Shown here: positions 55,200 to 64,000 of the stretch, piece by piece
Layout of the letters: the number at the start of each line of letters is the position of its first letter
How positions within the stretch are numbered: the first letter of the stretch is position 1
Assembly (NCBI RefSeq): GCF_000023585.1
Contig: NC_012914.1
Span: 3,874,001-3,938,000, forward strand
DNA length: 64,000 nt
From: Paenibacillus sp. JDR-2
GTDB taxonomy: Bacteria; Bacillota; Bacilli; Paenibacillales; Paenibacillaceae
Reading direction: 5' to 3'
Translations under genes and position numbers: made by a program
The notes under the pieces: model-generated
Told to the model about the DNA's origin: nothing
The model's database searches: none
The model's input: the letters and a program-made list of their open reading frames with translations, nothing else

Positions 55200-56111
55200 T
55201 TAGCTGCCTGCCATCAGCTTGGACATCAGCTGTGCGGTAATCTTTTGATTAATGCCGGACATTTCCGCCAAAATCCCTGAGCGAGTCTTGTCATCCACGG
55301 TATTCAGAATGCGGATAACCTTACTTGGGCTGATATCGGCCATTTTAATTAATAGTTCTCCCGCGCTCTTCGCGTCCATCGCTGCGAATGTAGCACTCAA
55401 TTGATCGCTGCTCAGCTGCGAGGAAGGCTGCTTGGTTTCCGTTGGTTTGGCTTTCTTCAGCTCAGCCTGCAGCGCGGCAATCTGCCTGTCCTTCGCCGTT
55501 ACGGTATCCTTCAGCGCCATCGTTGCGTCAGCAGCCGTTTGCGGGTTCATTTTCTCCAAAATCCGCACCCTGTCGTCCGGTCTCATGGAATCCAAGACAA
55601 GCACCATTTCATCCATCGTCATGCTCTGCAGAATAGGAGCTGCTTTACTTGGGGTGATTTTGCTGTACATGCTCGCAAGCTCTTGGATTTTCGCCTGATA
55701 AGCGGCATCGTCCGCAGCCTTTTCTTCATTAGAAGATTTAAGCGAATTAATCTGATCCTGCATGCTCTTTAATTCTTGCTCTTGGGTTGCCTTAGTCTGG
55801 TTGGTTTGTGCAAGCTCGGCTTCCTTCTCCTGCAGCTGCGCCTGGAGCTCATCAATCTTACGGCTCATGTTGGCTGATTTGAGCTGGTCGTCGTTAGCTT
55901 TTCCGTCTGCTGTTTTGGGATCGGGAAGTACATCCTTCAGATAGGGAATCGAGTTGCCGATCTCCAGCATTTGATTACGGGTTTCCGTATTAAACAAAAC
56001 ATATAACGCGCCCAAAAGGACAATCGTAAACAAGATCGGCGTCATAAAAAACATCAACCGTTCGAAGCCGCTGTACCCCTGCTTCTCCATTTCCATATCC
56101 GACACTGTCAT
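55200..56111 (-). CDS. ylxF: YlxF/MotE-like protein with two MgtE-N-like modules
   Basis: A 303-aa protein with an N-terminal membrane segment (about 20-42), a coiled coil (about 80-135), then two tandem modules resembling the MgtE N-terminal domain: SKITPSKAAPILQSMTMDEM with VLDSMRPDDRVRILEKMNP (about 148-195), and AAMDAKSAGELLIKMADISP with TVDDKTRSGILAEMSG (about 242-300). The position between fliJ and fliK matches YlxF of B. subtilis. The duplicated module suggests a stator- or rod-associated scaffold; the role is inferred. Confidence 0.82.
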   Translation of the reverse strand: MTVSDMEMEKQGYSGFERLMFFMTPILFTIVLLGALYVLFNTETRNQMLEIGNSIPYLKDVLPDPKTADGKANDDQLKSANMSRKIDELQAQLQEKEAELAQTNQTKATQEQELKSMQDQINSLKSSNEEKAADDAAYQAKIQELASMYSKITPSKAAPILQSMTMDEMVLVLDSMRPDDRVRILEKMNPQTAADATMALKDTVTAKDRQIAALQAELKKAKPTETKQPSSQLSSDQLSATFAAMDAKSAGELLIKMADISPSKVIRILNTVDDKTRSGILAEMSGINQKITAQLMSKLMAGS

Positions 56112-56137
56112 TCACTCCCTTTACCTTGCGCCGCAGA

Positions 56138-56587
56138 TCATGATGGAAGGGATACCTTGAAGCGGTTGGTAGCCATTTCATCCAGCTCATTTTGTTCCTT
56201 GATCTGCATTACATGCCGGAACCGGTCTTTGGCATGCTCTTTCGCTTTAAGCCAAACCTTCTCATCCTTCATTCGGTCCGCGAGGTTTGTCCGGTTATAT
56301 TCAACCTTTCGTTCAGCCTGCTTAACATCCGTAAGCTTGCTTGCAATGCAGGAATCCAAGTATTCCAGATAATGCTGCATCAACTGCAGCTCAGCGAGAG
56401 GAACAGCTTCACTTGAGCTCTCGTGCTGCTTGTTTTCCCACTCTGCCCGTTTCATCCGCAGCTCCGAAAGACTTAGTTCTTCCGCCTGCAGAACACCAAT
56501 TGCTGAAGAGAGCTGCCACTCAGCCTGCGTCTTCTCGCTTGACTTCAAGTCTACGATTTTTTGATAAGCGTATCGAAAGGCTGCCAT
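56138..56587 (-). CDS. fliJ: Flagellar export chaperone FliJ
   Basis: Coiled-coil export chaperone that contacts FliI and FlhA. The 149-aa protein is almost wholly helical with charged heptads, starting FRYAYQKIVDLKSSEKTQAE, typical of the family. It starts with ATG at 56587, 10 bp after the fliI stop. The family is poorly conserved, so the call rests on position and helical pattern. Confidence 0.88.
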   Translation of the reverse strand: MAAFRYAYQKIVDLKSSEKTQAEWQLSSAIGVLQAEELSLSELRMKRAEWENKQHESSSEAVPLAELQLMQHYLEYLDSCIASKLTDVKQAERKVEYNRTNLADRMKDEKVWLKAKEHAKDRFRHVMQIKEQNELDEMATNRFKVSLPS

Positions 56588-56597
56588 TTACCCGTCG

Positions 56598-57923
56598 TCA
56601 TCTCCCGTGGAATTCCTGTAATAATCTTTCCTTTGAATCGGCCAGAGTGACCTTTTCATTTGTCTTTTGTCTTGTAAATTGATAGATTGCATCAATATTT
56701 TCGATTGCCGTATCAATTTTTTCGTTTGTACCCCTCTGGTACGCCCCAATATTGATTAGGTCTTCCGAATCTCTATAAACAGAGAGTAACATCTTTAACT
56801 CATTTGCCGCTTCCTGATGCTCTTCCGTCACGATTTCCTTCATGACACGGCTCACAGACGCCAGAACATCAATCGCAGGAAAATGACCTTTATTCGCAAG
56901 CTGCCTGTTTAGCACGATGTGACCGTCCAATATACCGCGCACCGCGTCGGCTATCGGTTCGTTCATGTCATCGCCGTCAACCAGAACGGTATAGAACGCG
57001 GTAATTGAGCCATTAGGCCCTGTTCCCGCCCTTTCCAGAAGCTTGGGAAGCGTGGCAAATACGGAAGGCGTGTAACCCCTTGTTGCAGGCGGCTCGCCAA
57101 TGGCAAGGCCAACTTCACGCTGCGCCATTGCGTAACGGGTAACCGAGTCCATCATCAGCATGACGTTCAGTCCGCGGTCGCGGAAATACTCCGCAATGGA
57201 AGTAGCAATAAGCGCTCCCTTAATCCGGATTAAAGCAGGCTGATCGGAGGTAGCTACAATAACAACCGAGCGGGCAAGTCCTTCAGGACCAAGATCCTTC
57301 TCGATAAATTCAAGTACCTCGCGGCCTCGTTCGCCAATTAAAGCAATGACGTTTACGTCGGCGGACGTATTCCGGGCGATCATGCCAAGAAGCGTACTTT
57401 TACCAACACCAGAGCCTGCAAAAATACCTACGCGCTGGCCTCTGCCAACGGTAAGCAGACCATCGATCGCGCGGACTCCAATGCTTAAAGTTTCCTGGAC
57501 TCTGGGACGCGCAAGCGGATTGCTAGGTTCGTTATGAGTCGAATATTGCTGCATGCGGCTAGGCAGAAACGATCCGTCAAGAGGCTTACCCAAACCGTCA
57601 AGCACCTTGCCGAGCAATTCGGAACCAACCTGAACCGATAACGGTTTTCCTGTCCCGACAACATCACAGCCTGGGCTTATCGCATGCAATTCGCCCAAAG
57701 GCATTAGAATGACTTTATTATCGCGGAAGCCTACGACTTCTGCTTTAATCGGTTTGGCACCCTTAGCCGGGTAGATCAGACATACATCGCCGATACTTGC
57801 ATCGGGCCCTTCCGATTCCACGGTAAGTCCGATAACCTGTGTGACCTTGCCATTTACGCGGACAGGATCAAGATGACGAAGCTGGTCCATATATTTGGAG
57901 CTGTCCAGTTTAATACCGTTCAT
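56598..57923 (-). CDS. fliI: Flagellar export ATPase FliI
   Basis: ATPase of the type III export apparatus. The 441-aa product has Walker A FAGSGVGKST near residue 170, the RTPSI-like and GERGREVLEF segments and the type III ATPase signature PPATRGYTPSVFATLPKLLE. The ATG at 57923 overlaps the fliH stop with GGAG 8 nt upstream. Its neighbours fliH and fliJ form the complex. Confidence 0.97.
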   Translation of the reverse strand: MNGIKLDSSKYMDQLRHLDPVRVNGKVTQVIGLTVESEGPDASIGDVCLIYPAKGAKPIKAEVVGFRDNKVILMPLGELHAISPGCDVVGTGKPLSVQVGSELLGKVLDGLGKPLDGSFLPSRMQQYSTHNEPSNPLARPRVQETLSIGVRAIDGLLTVGRGQRVGIFAGSGVGKSTLLGMIARNTSADVNVIALIGERGREVLEFIEKDLGPEGLARSVVIVATSDQPALIRIKGALIATSIAEYFRDRGLNVMLMMDSVTRYAMAQREVGLAIGEPPATRGYTPSVFATLPKLLERAGTGPNGSITAFYTVLVDGDDMNEPIADAVRGILDGHIVLNRQLANKGHFPAIDVLASVSRVMKEIVTEEHQEAANELKMLLSVYRDSEDLINIGAYQRGTNEKIDTAIENIDAIYQFTRQKTNEKVTLADSKERLLQEFHGR

Positions 57924-58746
57924 CCGGCATGCTCCGTTCTTCATGGCTTTGGTTGGCAAGCTGTACAAGCTCGCGCTTGATCTCGGACAACTGCGTATCA
58001 ATCCGTGCATCTATGCTTCCGTAAGCGGAACGGATGACACATCCGAAATCTTTAACCGAAGCGTCCGGAATTATTTGAAGCTCTGCCTGCGAGTCGATAA
58101 CAAGATTAAGCTCTTCCCTCGCAGCCTGGACAAAAGCTAACTGCCCAGGAGCAACGCAAAGGGCGATAACGCCTTGCTCTCTTCGTCTCGACAATGCTTT
58201 ACGGATCAGTTCAAGTGCCATTTCAGGCGCTTCCGACAATTGTCTGCCGATTACTTTTTCCGAGATAGAGACGCTAAGCTCTACCAGAAAGGGCTCAGCC
58301 TCTTGAATAATCTGCTCGCGCATTTCATAAGCGGATTTCAGGACTGCATTGGCTTCTTCCAGACGACTCTCCCATTCTTGCTGCAATGCTTGCTCGGCAT
58401 GCGCTTGGCCTTCAGCATAACCTTGCTCAAAGCCTGCTTGACGGGAAGCTTCGGAATGCCTTTCATCTTCCAGCCGTTTCTCAAGCCACCAGGCGTCGAT
58501 ATCGGCTTCCGCTTGTGCCAGCAATTGCTCGCTTTGTTCGCCGGCTTCACGAATACGTTCTTCAGCGAAGTTCTGTGCATCCGAGATGATCTGGTCGCGA
58601 ATGGAGATAGTCTCTTCATCCGGCCCTGCCTCTTCAATAATCTCTTCGGTCACCGCTACTTGCTCAGCAGCATGTTTGTTAAGCCAATAAAGCTGTTTCA
58701 GCTGATCAAGCGCGATTACGCTTGAAGACTTTATCAAATTAGACAA
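57910..58746 (-). CDS. fliH: Flagellar export regulator FliH
   Basis: Regulates and docks the FliI ATPase. The 278-aa protein has a central coiled coil (about 55-150) with GFEQGYAEGQAHAEQ, in which the Gx3G-type spacing is typical of FliH, and a C-terminal FliH domain (LSVSISEKVIGRQL). The start is TTG at 58746 with GGAGGAG 9 nt upstream; an in-frame ATG three codons earlier touches the binding site. It overlaps fliG. Confidence 0.92.
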   Translation of the reverse strand: MSNLIKSSSVIALDQLKQLYWLNKHAAEQVAVTEEIIEEAGPDEETISIRDQIISDAQNFAEERIREAGEQSEQLLAQAEADIDAWWLEKRLEDERHSEASRQAGFEQGYAEGQAHAEQALQQEWESRLEEANAVLKSAYEMREQIIQEAEPFLVELSVSISEKVIGRQLSEAPEMALELIRKALSRRREQGVIALCVAPGQLAFVQAAREELNLVIDSQAELQIIPDASVKDFGCVIRSAYGSIDARIDTQLSEIKRELVQLANQSHEERSMPDERY

Positions 58747-59752
58747 TGATATCATCTCCTCCGCCGCGGGCGATGATGATCTCGCCGGCTTCTTCTAGCC
58801 TGCGAATCGTTGCGACGATACGGGTCTGAGCTTCTTCAACATCACGCAGCCGGACAGGACCCATAAATTCCATTTCTTCCTTGAACGTATCGGACATCCG
58901 TTTCGACATGTTGCGGAAGATCGCTTCCCGCACTTCCTCGCTTGCCACCTTGAGGGCGAGCTGAAGATCGGCGTTTTCCACGTCGCGGATGATGCGCTGA
59001 ATCGAACGATTGTCGATATTGACGATATCCTCGAAGACGAACATGCGTTTCTTGATTTCTTCCGCCAATTCCGGATCTTCGATCTCGAGGGCGTCCAGAA
59101 TGGTCCGTTCCGTACCGCGGTCTACGCCGTTCAGAATTTGAACGATAGAATCGATGCCGCCTGCGTTCGTATAGTCCTGTGTTACCGTAGCAGAGAGCTT
59201 TTGCTCGAGAACACGTTCGACCTGACTGATAACCTCAGGTGAAGTACTGTCCATCAAGGCAATTCTGCGGGCAACATCCGCCTGCTTCTCTTGCGGCAAG
59301 GACGATAAGATGTGCGAGGATTGCTCGGATTGCAAATACGAAAGGACGAGCGCGATTGTCTGCGAGTTCTCGTTTTGAATAAAGTTAAGGATTTGAGTGG
59401 GTTCTGCCTTGCGGGCAAAGTCAAACGGTCTGACTTGAAGCGTTGCCGTCAAACGGTTAATGACCTCAACAGCCTTTTGCTCGCCAAGCGCTTTCTCCAA
59501 AATCTCTTTCGCGTACGAGATACCGCCTTGCGAAATATATTCCTGTGCCAGACAGATTTGATGGAAATCGCTCAAAATCTGTTCTCTCTCCGCACTGTCT
59601 ACTTTGCGGACATTGGCAATTTCGAGAGTAAGCTGTTCGATTTCTTCTTCTCTCAAATGTTTAAAGATTTGGGCAGATACTTCTGGCCCAAGTGTAATAA
59701 GCAGAATCGCCGCTTTTTGCCGACCGGTTAATCCATTAAGCGGTTTTGCCAC
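58739..59752 (-). CDS. fliG: Flagellar motor switch protein FliG
   Basis: Torque-generating rotor protein. The 337-aa product has LTGRQKAAILLITLGPEVSA at the N-terminus, the EHPQ-like middle region (QTIALVLSYLQSEQSSHILSSLP) and the C-terminal charged torque helix (KRMFVFEDIVNIDNRSIQ). The GTG at 59752 was chosen over a GTG three codons upstream because GAGGTG precedes it at normal spacing. It lies between fliF and fliH. Confidence 0.96.
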   Translation of the reverse strand: MAKPLNGLTGRQKAAILLITLGPEVSAQIFKHLREEEIEQLTLEIANVRKVDSAEREQILSDFHQICLAQEYISQGGISYAKEILEKALGEQKAVEVINRLTATLQVRPFDFARKAEPTQILNFIQNENSQTIALVLSYLQSEQSSHILSSLPQEKQADVARRIALMDSTSPEVISQVERVLEQKLSATVTQDYTNAGGIDSIVQILNGVDRGTERTILDALEIEDPELAEEIKKRMFVFEDIVNIDNRSIQRIIRDVENADLQLALKVASEEVREAIFRNMSKRMSDTFKEEMEFMGPVRLRDVEEAQTRIVATIRRLEEAGEIIIARGGGDDIIV

Positions 59753-59763
59753 GGGAGCCACCT

Positions 59764-61347
59764 CTATTCATCCACAAGCCAGGTGCGGAGCAAGTTGACG
59801 AATTCTTCCGGCTTGCGTTTGGCGAGTGTTTCGAGATTTTTTCTAGCCTGACTGTCGTTGTTAACTGTTTCAAAATCAATCGTAGGGAATTCCGGTTTAG
59901 CCTGCGTTTCCATCATCGCAGCTGCTTCAGCCGCTGCCGCTTCTTCAGCCTGTTTTCTGCGTCTGCGAACCAGCATAACGGTAAGACCGCCGATCAAAGC
60001 AAGTGCTGCTGCGCCAAGTCCAATCGCCCATTGCATCGAAAGACCGCTGGAAGAAGTTCCCGCATCCGTTGCTGCGAAATTCTGGCCGAGAATCGTAACC
60101 TTTTTCGCAATCATTGCGTCATCATTAACATCTTGACCGGAATCAGCCAACTGCGCGCGAACAAGAGAGCTGAGGAAATTTGTTAACTCTTGCCGGGACT
60201 GGTCCGTCAGTTTGCTCTGCTCGACACCAATGCTGATCGACAAATCTTTCAACTGATACGGAGCCGATTCAATCTGATTGTTGATACGGTCGTAATCATA
60301 GTTGGTCACCCGCGAGCTTTGCTCGGAGGAACCGTTCGTATTGTCGGTTGCCGTATAACCAGGCACATCCGTTTCTCCCGTACCGGCGACACCGCCTGCA
60401 TTAGCCGAACCATTGGTCGTTGTGCTGTTGTCTTGTTGTTCGCTTACGATAATACCGTTATTGTTGTTGTTCTCAAGTGGTCTGACCAGGTTCTCCTGAG
60501 TCACCTTCTTGTCGAAGTTGAAGCTGCTGGCAACGCTGATTACCAGATTGTCTCCAAGCATCGGGGACAGGAACTGCTGAATATTTTTCTTCACTTCTGC
60601 TTCGTATTTCCGTTGAATCATGAAGTGACTTTCAGCCGCATCGGTAGCCGCGCCAATCTTGTTGCCGTCGATTTCGGAGGAAACCAGCTCGCCTTGCGGA
60701 CTTGAAATCGTAATATCCTGAACCGCTAGCTTCGGAACCGCCGTCTTCACCAGATTGTAATAACCGTCAACCTCTTGCTGGCTTGGCCTGTAGCCCGGCG
60801 TAAAGTTCATCATGATCGAAGCAGATGCCTGCTCCTTCTCTTCCGGAGTCAGGAATACCGATTCCTTCGGAAGGTTGATGAGTACTTTCGAGCTTTGTAC
60901 GCCTTGCATCCGGTTGAGCAATTGCTGTACTTCGCCGTTAAGAGCGTTAATGTACTTCACGTTAAATTCATTTTCGGTTTGTCCGAAGGCACTCCCGCCT
61001 TCAAAAGCCTCGAAACCTATCGATCCGTTCTGAACAAGCCCCTGTGAACCAACATCAACCCGGGTTCTTGTCGCTACCGCGCTGGGTACCGAGATGCTTT
61101 GTCCGTCCGCGCTTAATTTATAAGGAATACCATTTCCGTCCAAGTAAGTCATAATTGCTGCTGCATCTGTGGTGTCAAGGTTTTGAAATGCTACTTCGTA
61201 ATCCGTTCTTGTGAATATGTAAGTCAAAATCACGATTGTTAACAACAATGCACCAATGGATGCCCCCAGCCCTATTTTTTGTTTTTTGCCCATCTGCCCC
61301 CAAAACTGTGTGAGTCTTTGGCGGTATTGGGCGATTCTTTCGTTCAC
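59764..61347 (-). CDS. fliF: Flagellar MS-ring protein FliF
   Basis: Forms the membrane MS ring. The 527-aa product has a first membrane segment (about 27-46), a YscJ-like periplasmic region (ALNGEVQQLLNRMQGVQSSKV), a Gly/Asn/Thr-rich loop, a second membrane segment (WAIGLGAAALALIGGLTVMLV) and a C-terminal FliG-binding tail ending LLRTWLVDE. The start is GTG at 61347 with GAGGTGACAAC upstream. Confidence 0.96.
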   Translation of the reverse strand: MNERIAQYRQRLTQFWGQMGKKQKIGLGASIGALLLTIVILTYIFTRTDYEVAFQNLDTTDAAAIMTYLDGNGIPYKLSADGQSISVPSAVATRTRVDVGSQGLVQNGSIGFEAFEGGSAFGQTENEFNVKYINALNGEVQQLLNRMQGVQSSKVLINLPKESVFLTPEEKEQASASIMMNFTPGYRPSQQEVDGYYNLVKTAVPKLAVQDITISSPQGELVSSEIDGNKIGAATDAAESHFMIQRKYEAEVKKNIQQFLSPMLGDNLVISVASSFNFDKKVTQENLVRPLENNNNNGIIVSEQQDNSTTTNGSANAGGVAGTGETDVPGYTATDNTNGSSEQSSRVTNYDYDRINNQIESAPYQLKDLSISIGVEQSKLTDQSRQELTNFLSSLVRAQLADSGQDVNDDAMIAKKVTILGQNFAATDAGTSSSGLSMQWAIGLGAAALALIGGLTVMLVRRRRKQAEEAAAAEAAAMMETQAKPEFPTIDFETVNNDSQARKNLETLAKRKPEEFVNLLRTWLVDE

Positions 61348-61388
61348 GTTGTCACCTCACCCAGCTTCTATCTAGTTCGAAAGCCCTA

Positions 61389-61700
61389 TTACACTGACAT
61401 TCGCATAATTTCTTGATAAGCATCAATAGCTTTATTGCGAATTTGCGTCGTCAGCTGTAAGCTAAGCTCTGCTTTCTGAGTTGCGATGAGGACCTGTGAA
61501 ACATCAACCTCGCCAATTAAGTATTTATCGTTTAACTTATGTACCTCTTTTTCCTGTGCATCCACGCTATTCAGTGCGCTCTCCAAGTATTGCCCGAAAG
61601 AATTCATTGACTCAGCAGGTGTTGCCTGCTGCTGCGGCTTCGCAGTTTCAAGCAGTTTGTTAACGGCTTGTGCGGGATTAAGTTGCAACGGTTGAATCAT
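61389..61700 (-). CDS. fliE: Flagellar hook-basal body protein FliE
   Basis: Connects the MS ring to the rod. The 103-aa product has the C-terminal family signature VDVSQVLIATQKAELSLQLT with RNKAIDAYQEIMRMSV. The ATG at 61700 follows GGAGGGACGGGC. It lies between flgC and fliF. Confidence 0.96.
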   Translation of the reverse strand: MIQPLQLNPAQAVNKLLETAKPQQQATPAESMNSFGQYLESALNSVDAQEKEVHKLNDKYLIGEVDVSQVLIATQKAELSLQLTTQIRNKAIDAYQEIMRMSV

Positions 61701-61729
61701 GCCCGTCCCTCCGTCATCGTTATTTTACT

Positions 61730-62185
61730 TTACTTTCCAATCTCCAGCGCCTTCGTAAACATGGCTTTAGACGCATTCAATGCTGTTACGTTAGCTTCGT
61801 ATGAACGAGATGCCGAAATCATATCGACCATTTCTTTTGCCACATCAACGTTAGGCATATGGACATATCCGTCCGCATCCGCGTCCGGGTGAGTTGGGTT
61901 ATAGACAAGCTTGGTAGGCGACTGGTCCTCGATAATTCTAGTTGCCTTTACACCTTGTGCTCCGGAAGTCCCTTCAAGCTGCTTGTTCAGCAGATCGGAG
62001 AAAGAGGAGTTTTGCGTCATCGGTTCAAGTACGACCATTTTCCTTTTATACGGAACGAATTGGCCATTTACATAACCGGCGCGGGTTGTTTCAGCATTTG
62101 CGATGTTTGAGGAAATAACGTCCATTCGCAAACGCTGTGCGGTTAGTGCGGAAGCACTGGCGTCAAAGCTGCTGGAAATTCTCAC
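61730..62185 (-). CDS. flgC: Flagellar proximal rod protein FlgC
   Basis: Rod subunit, 151 aa, with the motif [19 protein letters not shown] near residue 25 and the C-terminal [21 protein letters not shown]. The start is GTG at 62185 behind AGGGAGATAACAGGAA. It follows flgB after a 6-bp gap. Confidence 0.96.
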   Translation of the reverse strand: MRISSSFDASASALTAQRLRMDVISSNIANAETTRAGYVNGQFVPYKRKMVVLEPMTQNSSFSDLLNKQLEGTSGAQGVKATRIIEDQSPTKLVYNPTHPDADADGYVHMPNVDVAKEMVDMISASRSYEANVTALNASKAMFTKALEIGK

Positions 62186-62191
62186 TTCCTG

Positions 62192-62599
62192 TTATCTCCC
62201 TTCAATGGCTGTCTTCATCATCTTCACATCGTGATTGATTTGCTGAATATAAAAATTGTAGCTGAGTTGATTTTTAGCGAGCAATGACATCTCGCGATCG
62301 ATATCGACGTTGTTCTCATTGTTATTCATCTCGGACAAGTTATCGGTCTGTATCTGTGCGGTTGGGACTATTCCGCTGGTCCTGCCTATCGGAATATGAC
62401 GCTCGTTTGTCCGCTTGCCCTGAAGCGCCGTTTGTCCTCCCATTTCTTGACTGAGAAGCTCTTCAAACAAAACTTCCGAGCGTTTAAAGTTTGGAGTGTC
62501 GACATTTGCGATGTTGTTGGCTACGACCCCTTGTCGCAATTCTGAAGCCTTGAGCGCGCCTTCCAATCGCCCAAATGATGTGCCATTCAATAGATTCAC
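62192..62599 (-). CDS. flgB: Flagellar proximal rod protein FlgB
   Basis: First gene of the fla/che operon. The 135-aa rod subunit has VANNIANVDTPNFKRSEV near residue 26 and the C-terminal VDIDREMSLLAKNQLSYNFY. The start is GTG at 62599 with an ACAGGAAC site. A sigma-A-like promoter lies about 90 bp upstream. Confidence 0.96.
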   Translation of the reverse strand: MNLLNGTSFGRLEGALKASELRQGVVANNIANVDTPNFKRSEVLFEELLSQEMGGQTALQGKRTNERHIPIGRTSGIVPTAQIQTDNLSEMNNNENNVDIDREMSLLAKNQLSYNFYIQQINHDVKMMKTAIEGR

Positions 62600-62683
62600 G
62601 TTCCTGTGTCACCACTTTCAATTAGAAGATCTTAGTAAAGTATTCAACAGATTGCGAACCATTCCTTCTTTGTTCGACATTAA

Positions 62684-62713
62684 ATTATGAAAAAAATGAG
62701 ACGAAACTGTCGA
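62684..62713 (-). promoter_or_regulatory. Sigma-A-type promoter of the fla/che operon
   Basis: TCGACA (62713-62708, five of six), 18 bp, then CATAAT (62689-62684, five of six). It lies between the codY terminator and flgB. The fla/che operon in B. subtilis has a major sigma-A promoter and a sigma-D promoter; no convincing sigma-D pattern (TAAA-N15-GCCGATAT) was found here. Confidence 0.6.
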
Positions 62714-62763
62714 GTTTTGCCGACATGATAATATTCAACAATTGTCCAAAATATTACAATAAG

Positions 62764-62800
62764 AAAAAAGCCCTATCTTTAAATTCAAGATAGGGCTTTT
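62764..62800 (-). terminator. Intrinsic terminator after codY
   Basis: AAAAGCCCTATCTT and AAGATAGGGCTTTT form a 14-bp perfect stem with a 7-nt loop, followed by further T on the minus strand (TTTTTTC). It separates codY from the flagellar operon. Confidence 0.96.
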
Positions 62801-62835
62801 CGATGAATTCCCAATAGGATGGTAGTCCCAGGAAA

Positions 62836-63606
62836 TTATTGCTTAATTTTTTCCAATTCCTGAAGAAGCTGGGTATTTAAAATTTTGATGTAGGTCCCTT
62901 TCATCCCCAGCGACCTCGTTTCGATAACGCCGGCGCTTTCCAGCTTGCGCAGGGCATTAACGATAACGGACCTTGTAATGCCTACCCGATCCGCGATTTT
63001 GGATGCAACTAGCAGTCCTTCTTTCCCTTCCAGCTGCTCGAAAATATGCTCTACTGCTTCGAGCTCGCTGAAGGAAAGCGATCCGATCGCAACCGAAACA
63101 ACCGCACGGCTGCGCGCTTCCTGTTCAACCTCTTCTGCGCGTTCACGCAAGATTTCCATGCCGACAATTGTCGAACCGTATTCGGCCAGCACAAGATCGT
63201 CATCATCGAAGGAACCGTTCGTGCGTGTCAGAACAAGCGTTCCGAGACGGTCTCCGCCCCCAGTAATTGGTACTACAGTCATGATTTCTTGTTCGCCAAT
63301 TGCCGGGAAAGTCTCATAGACCCCCGCATCCGGAGCAACGTTTGTTACGGGTTCTTGCATGTCCAGAAATAGGCTGTTACTCACTTGCGGAAATCGCAGC
63401 TCTTCTACAGACATCGAACGAAGCGTGTCATGATCATAAGGATTCACGGCTGCGCAGCCTAGAACCTTTCCTTTACGGCTGACCACAAACACATTGGTCT
63501 GTATGGTACTGCACAATACCTCAGCCATCTCTCTGAAATTGAGCGCTTTGCCGGCTGCTCTCTGCAGCAGCCGGTTCAACGTTCTTGTTTTTGTAAGTAA
63601 AGTCAT
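62836..63606 (-). CDS. codY: GTP-sensing global regulator CodY
   Basis: Represses amino-acid, motility and post-exponential genes when GTP and branched-chain amino acids are plentiful. The 256-aa product has an N-terminal GAF domain ([19 protein letters not shown] to about 155) and a C-terminal winged helix ([20 protein letters not shown]). The ATG at 63606 with GGGAGGCTTTGGA was chosen over a codon five residues upstream. It follows hslU as in the clpQY-codY operon and directly precedes fla/che. Confidence 0.97.
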   Translation of the reverse strand: MTLLTKTRTLNRLLQRAAGKALNFREMAEVLCSTIQTNVFVVSRKGKVLGCAAVNPYDHDTLRSMSVEELRFPQVSNSLFLDMQEPVTNVAPDAGVYETFPAIGEQEIMTVVPITGGGDRLGTLVLTRTNGSFDDDDLVLAEYGSTIVGMEILRERAEEVEQEARSRAVVSVAIGSLSFSELEAVEHIFEQLEGKEGLLVASKIADRVGITRSVIVNALRKLESAGVIETRSLGMKGTYIKILNTQLLQELEKIKQ

Positions 63607-63644
63607 TCCAAAGCCTCCCAAAGCTCATCCCAACTACTTTTCAA

Positions 63645-64000
63645 CTACAATATATATTGACTCAAATCGCGATTTTTCGCAATGCCTCCCACTTTTTCAC
63701 GTACATATTCGGGAGTTATGACCATATGGTCTAAGGTAATATCCGGTGCTTCGAAGGAGAGATCCTCTAGCAGCTTCTCTAAGATGGTATGAAGTCTGCG
63801 GGCACCTATATTTTCGGTATTCCGGTTCAAATCGGCTGCAATCGACGCAATCTCTTTAATGGCTTCGTCAGAAAATTCAATCGCAATACCTTCTGTTTGC
63901 AGAAGGGCTGCGTATTGTTTCGTCAGTGCATTTTTGGGCTCCGTCAAAATGCTGACGAAATCCTCCAGGCTAAGCGATGTTAATTCTACCCGGATCGGGA
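63645..64000 (-). CDS. hslU: ATP-dependent protease ATPase subunit HslU (ClpY), C-terminal part
   Basis: Unfoldase partner of the HslV/ClpQ peptidase. About 118 C-terminal codons are visible, starting before the window edge: [18 protein letters not shown], then [40 protein letters not shown] (the sensor-2 type GARRL arginine region) and the terminal [10 protein letters not shown] required for contact with HslV. It is followed by codY after 38 bp, the conserved clpQ-clpY-codY arrangement. Confidence 0.95.
   Translation of the reverse strand, partial: PIRVELTSLSLEDFVSILTEPKNALTKQYAALLQTEGIAIEFSDEAIKEIASIAADLNRNTENIGARRLHTILEKLLEDLSFEAPDITLDHMVITPEYVREKVGGIAKNRDLSQYIL

Noticed and set aside
62600..62760. 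CodY-binding box or sigma-D promoter in front of flgB
   Set aside because: The best CodY-like stretch has about six mismatches to AATTTTCWGAAAATT, and no TAAA-N15-GCCGATAT pattern was found.

Overview
The window looks like the chromosome of an endospore-forming, motile, low-GC Gram-positive bacterium, most likely Paenibacillus or a close relative. The evidence is gene content and order: hslU-codY, the long fla/che operon, sigD, rpsB-tsf-pyrH-frr-uppS-cdsA-dxr-rseP-proS-polC, rimP-nusA-infB, rpsO-pnp and the dipicolinate genes follow one another almost exactly as in Bacillus subtilis. The genus is an inference. Every gene lies on the minus strand, so transcription runs from position 64000 towards 1 and upstream means higher coordinates. 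I saw no tRNA, rRNA, insertion sequence, prophage or CRISPR array.

Region by region in transcription order. At 63645-62836 are the 3' end of hslU and then codY with a strong terminator. At 62713-50929 a sigma-A-like promoter opens the fla/che operon: rod genes flgB-flgC-fliE, MS ring and switch (fliF, fliG), export apparatus (fliH-fliI-fliJ), ylxF, hook genes (fliK, flgD, a conserved operon gene, flgE), swrD and fliL. At 50892-44670 are the switch and chemotaxis genes fliM, fliY and cheY, followed by the type III export channel fliO-P-Q-R and flhB. At 44647-34241 come flhA-flhF-flhG, cheB-A-W-C-D, a small membrane protein and sigD. At 34225-31367 are four accessory genes (FapA-like, a short conserved protein, SwrB-like, MltG-like). 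At 31335-22420 a promoter drives rpsB-tsf-pyrH-frr-uppS-cdsA-dxr-rseP-proS, followed by polC. At 18039-10518 a strong promoter drives rimP-nusA-rnpM-rplGA-infB-rbfA-nrnA-truB, with ribF close behind. At 9525-6785 are rpsO and pnp. At 6695-3677 are ylxY, pepR and dut, ending in a strong terminator. At 3443-1 are dpaA-dpaB (dipicolinate synthase), dapG and the start of dapA.

Differences from the B. subtilis order are informative. asd, ylxP and ymxH are absent from their usual places. nrnA and dut have been inserted. proS is the short archaeal/eukaryotic-type enzyme in the slot usually held by the bacterial type. Two motility genes are interrupted: cheC by an in-frame TAA and fliL by a single-base frameshift.

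The most unusual non-coding signals are two. First, a family of palindromic, tandemly repeated units sits directly against the ribosome binding sites of pepR, pnp and flgE, with a trace before dapA. Second, the 324-bp cdsA-dxr gap is packed with nested inverted repeats and looks like either a structured leader RNA or a palindromic repeat element. I recognise neither as a described system.
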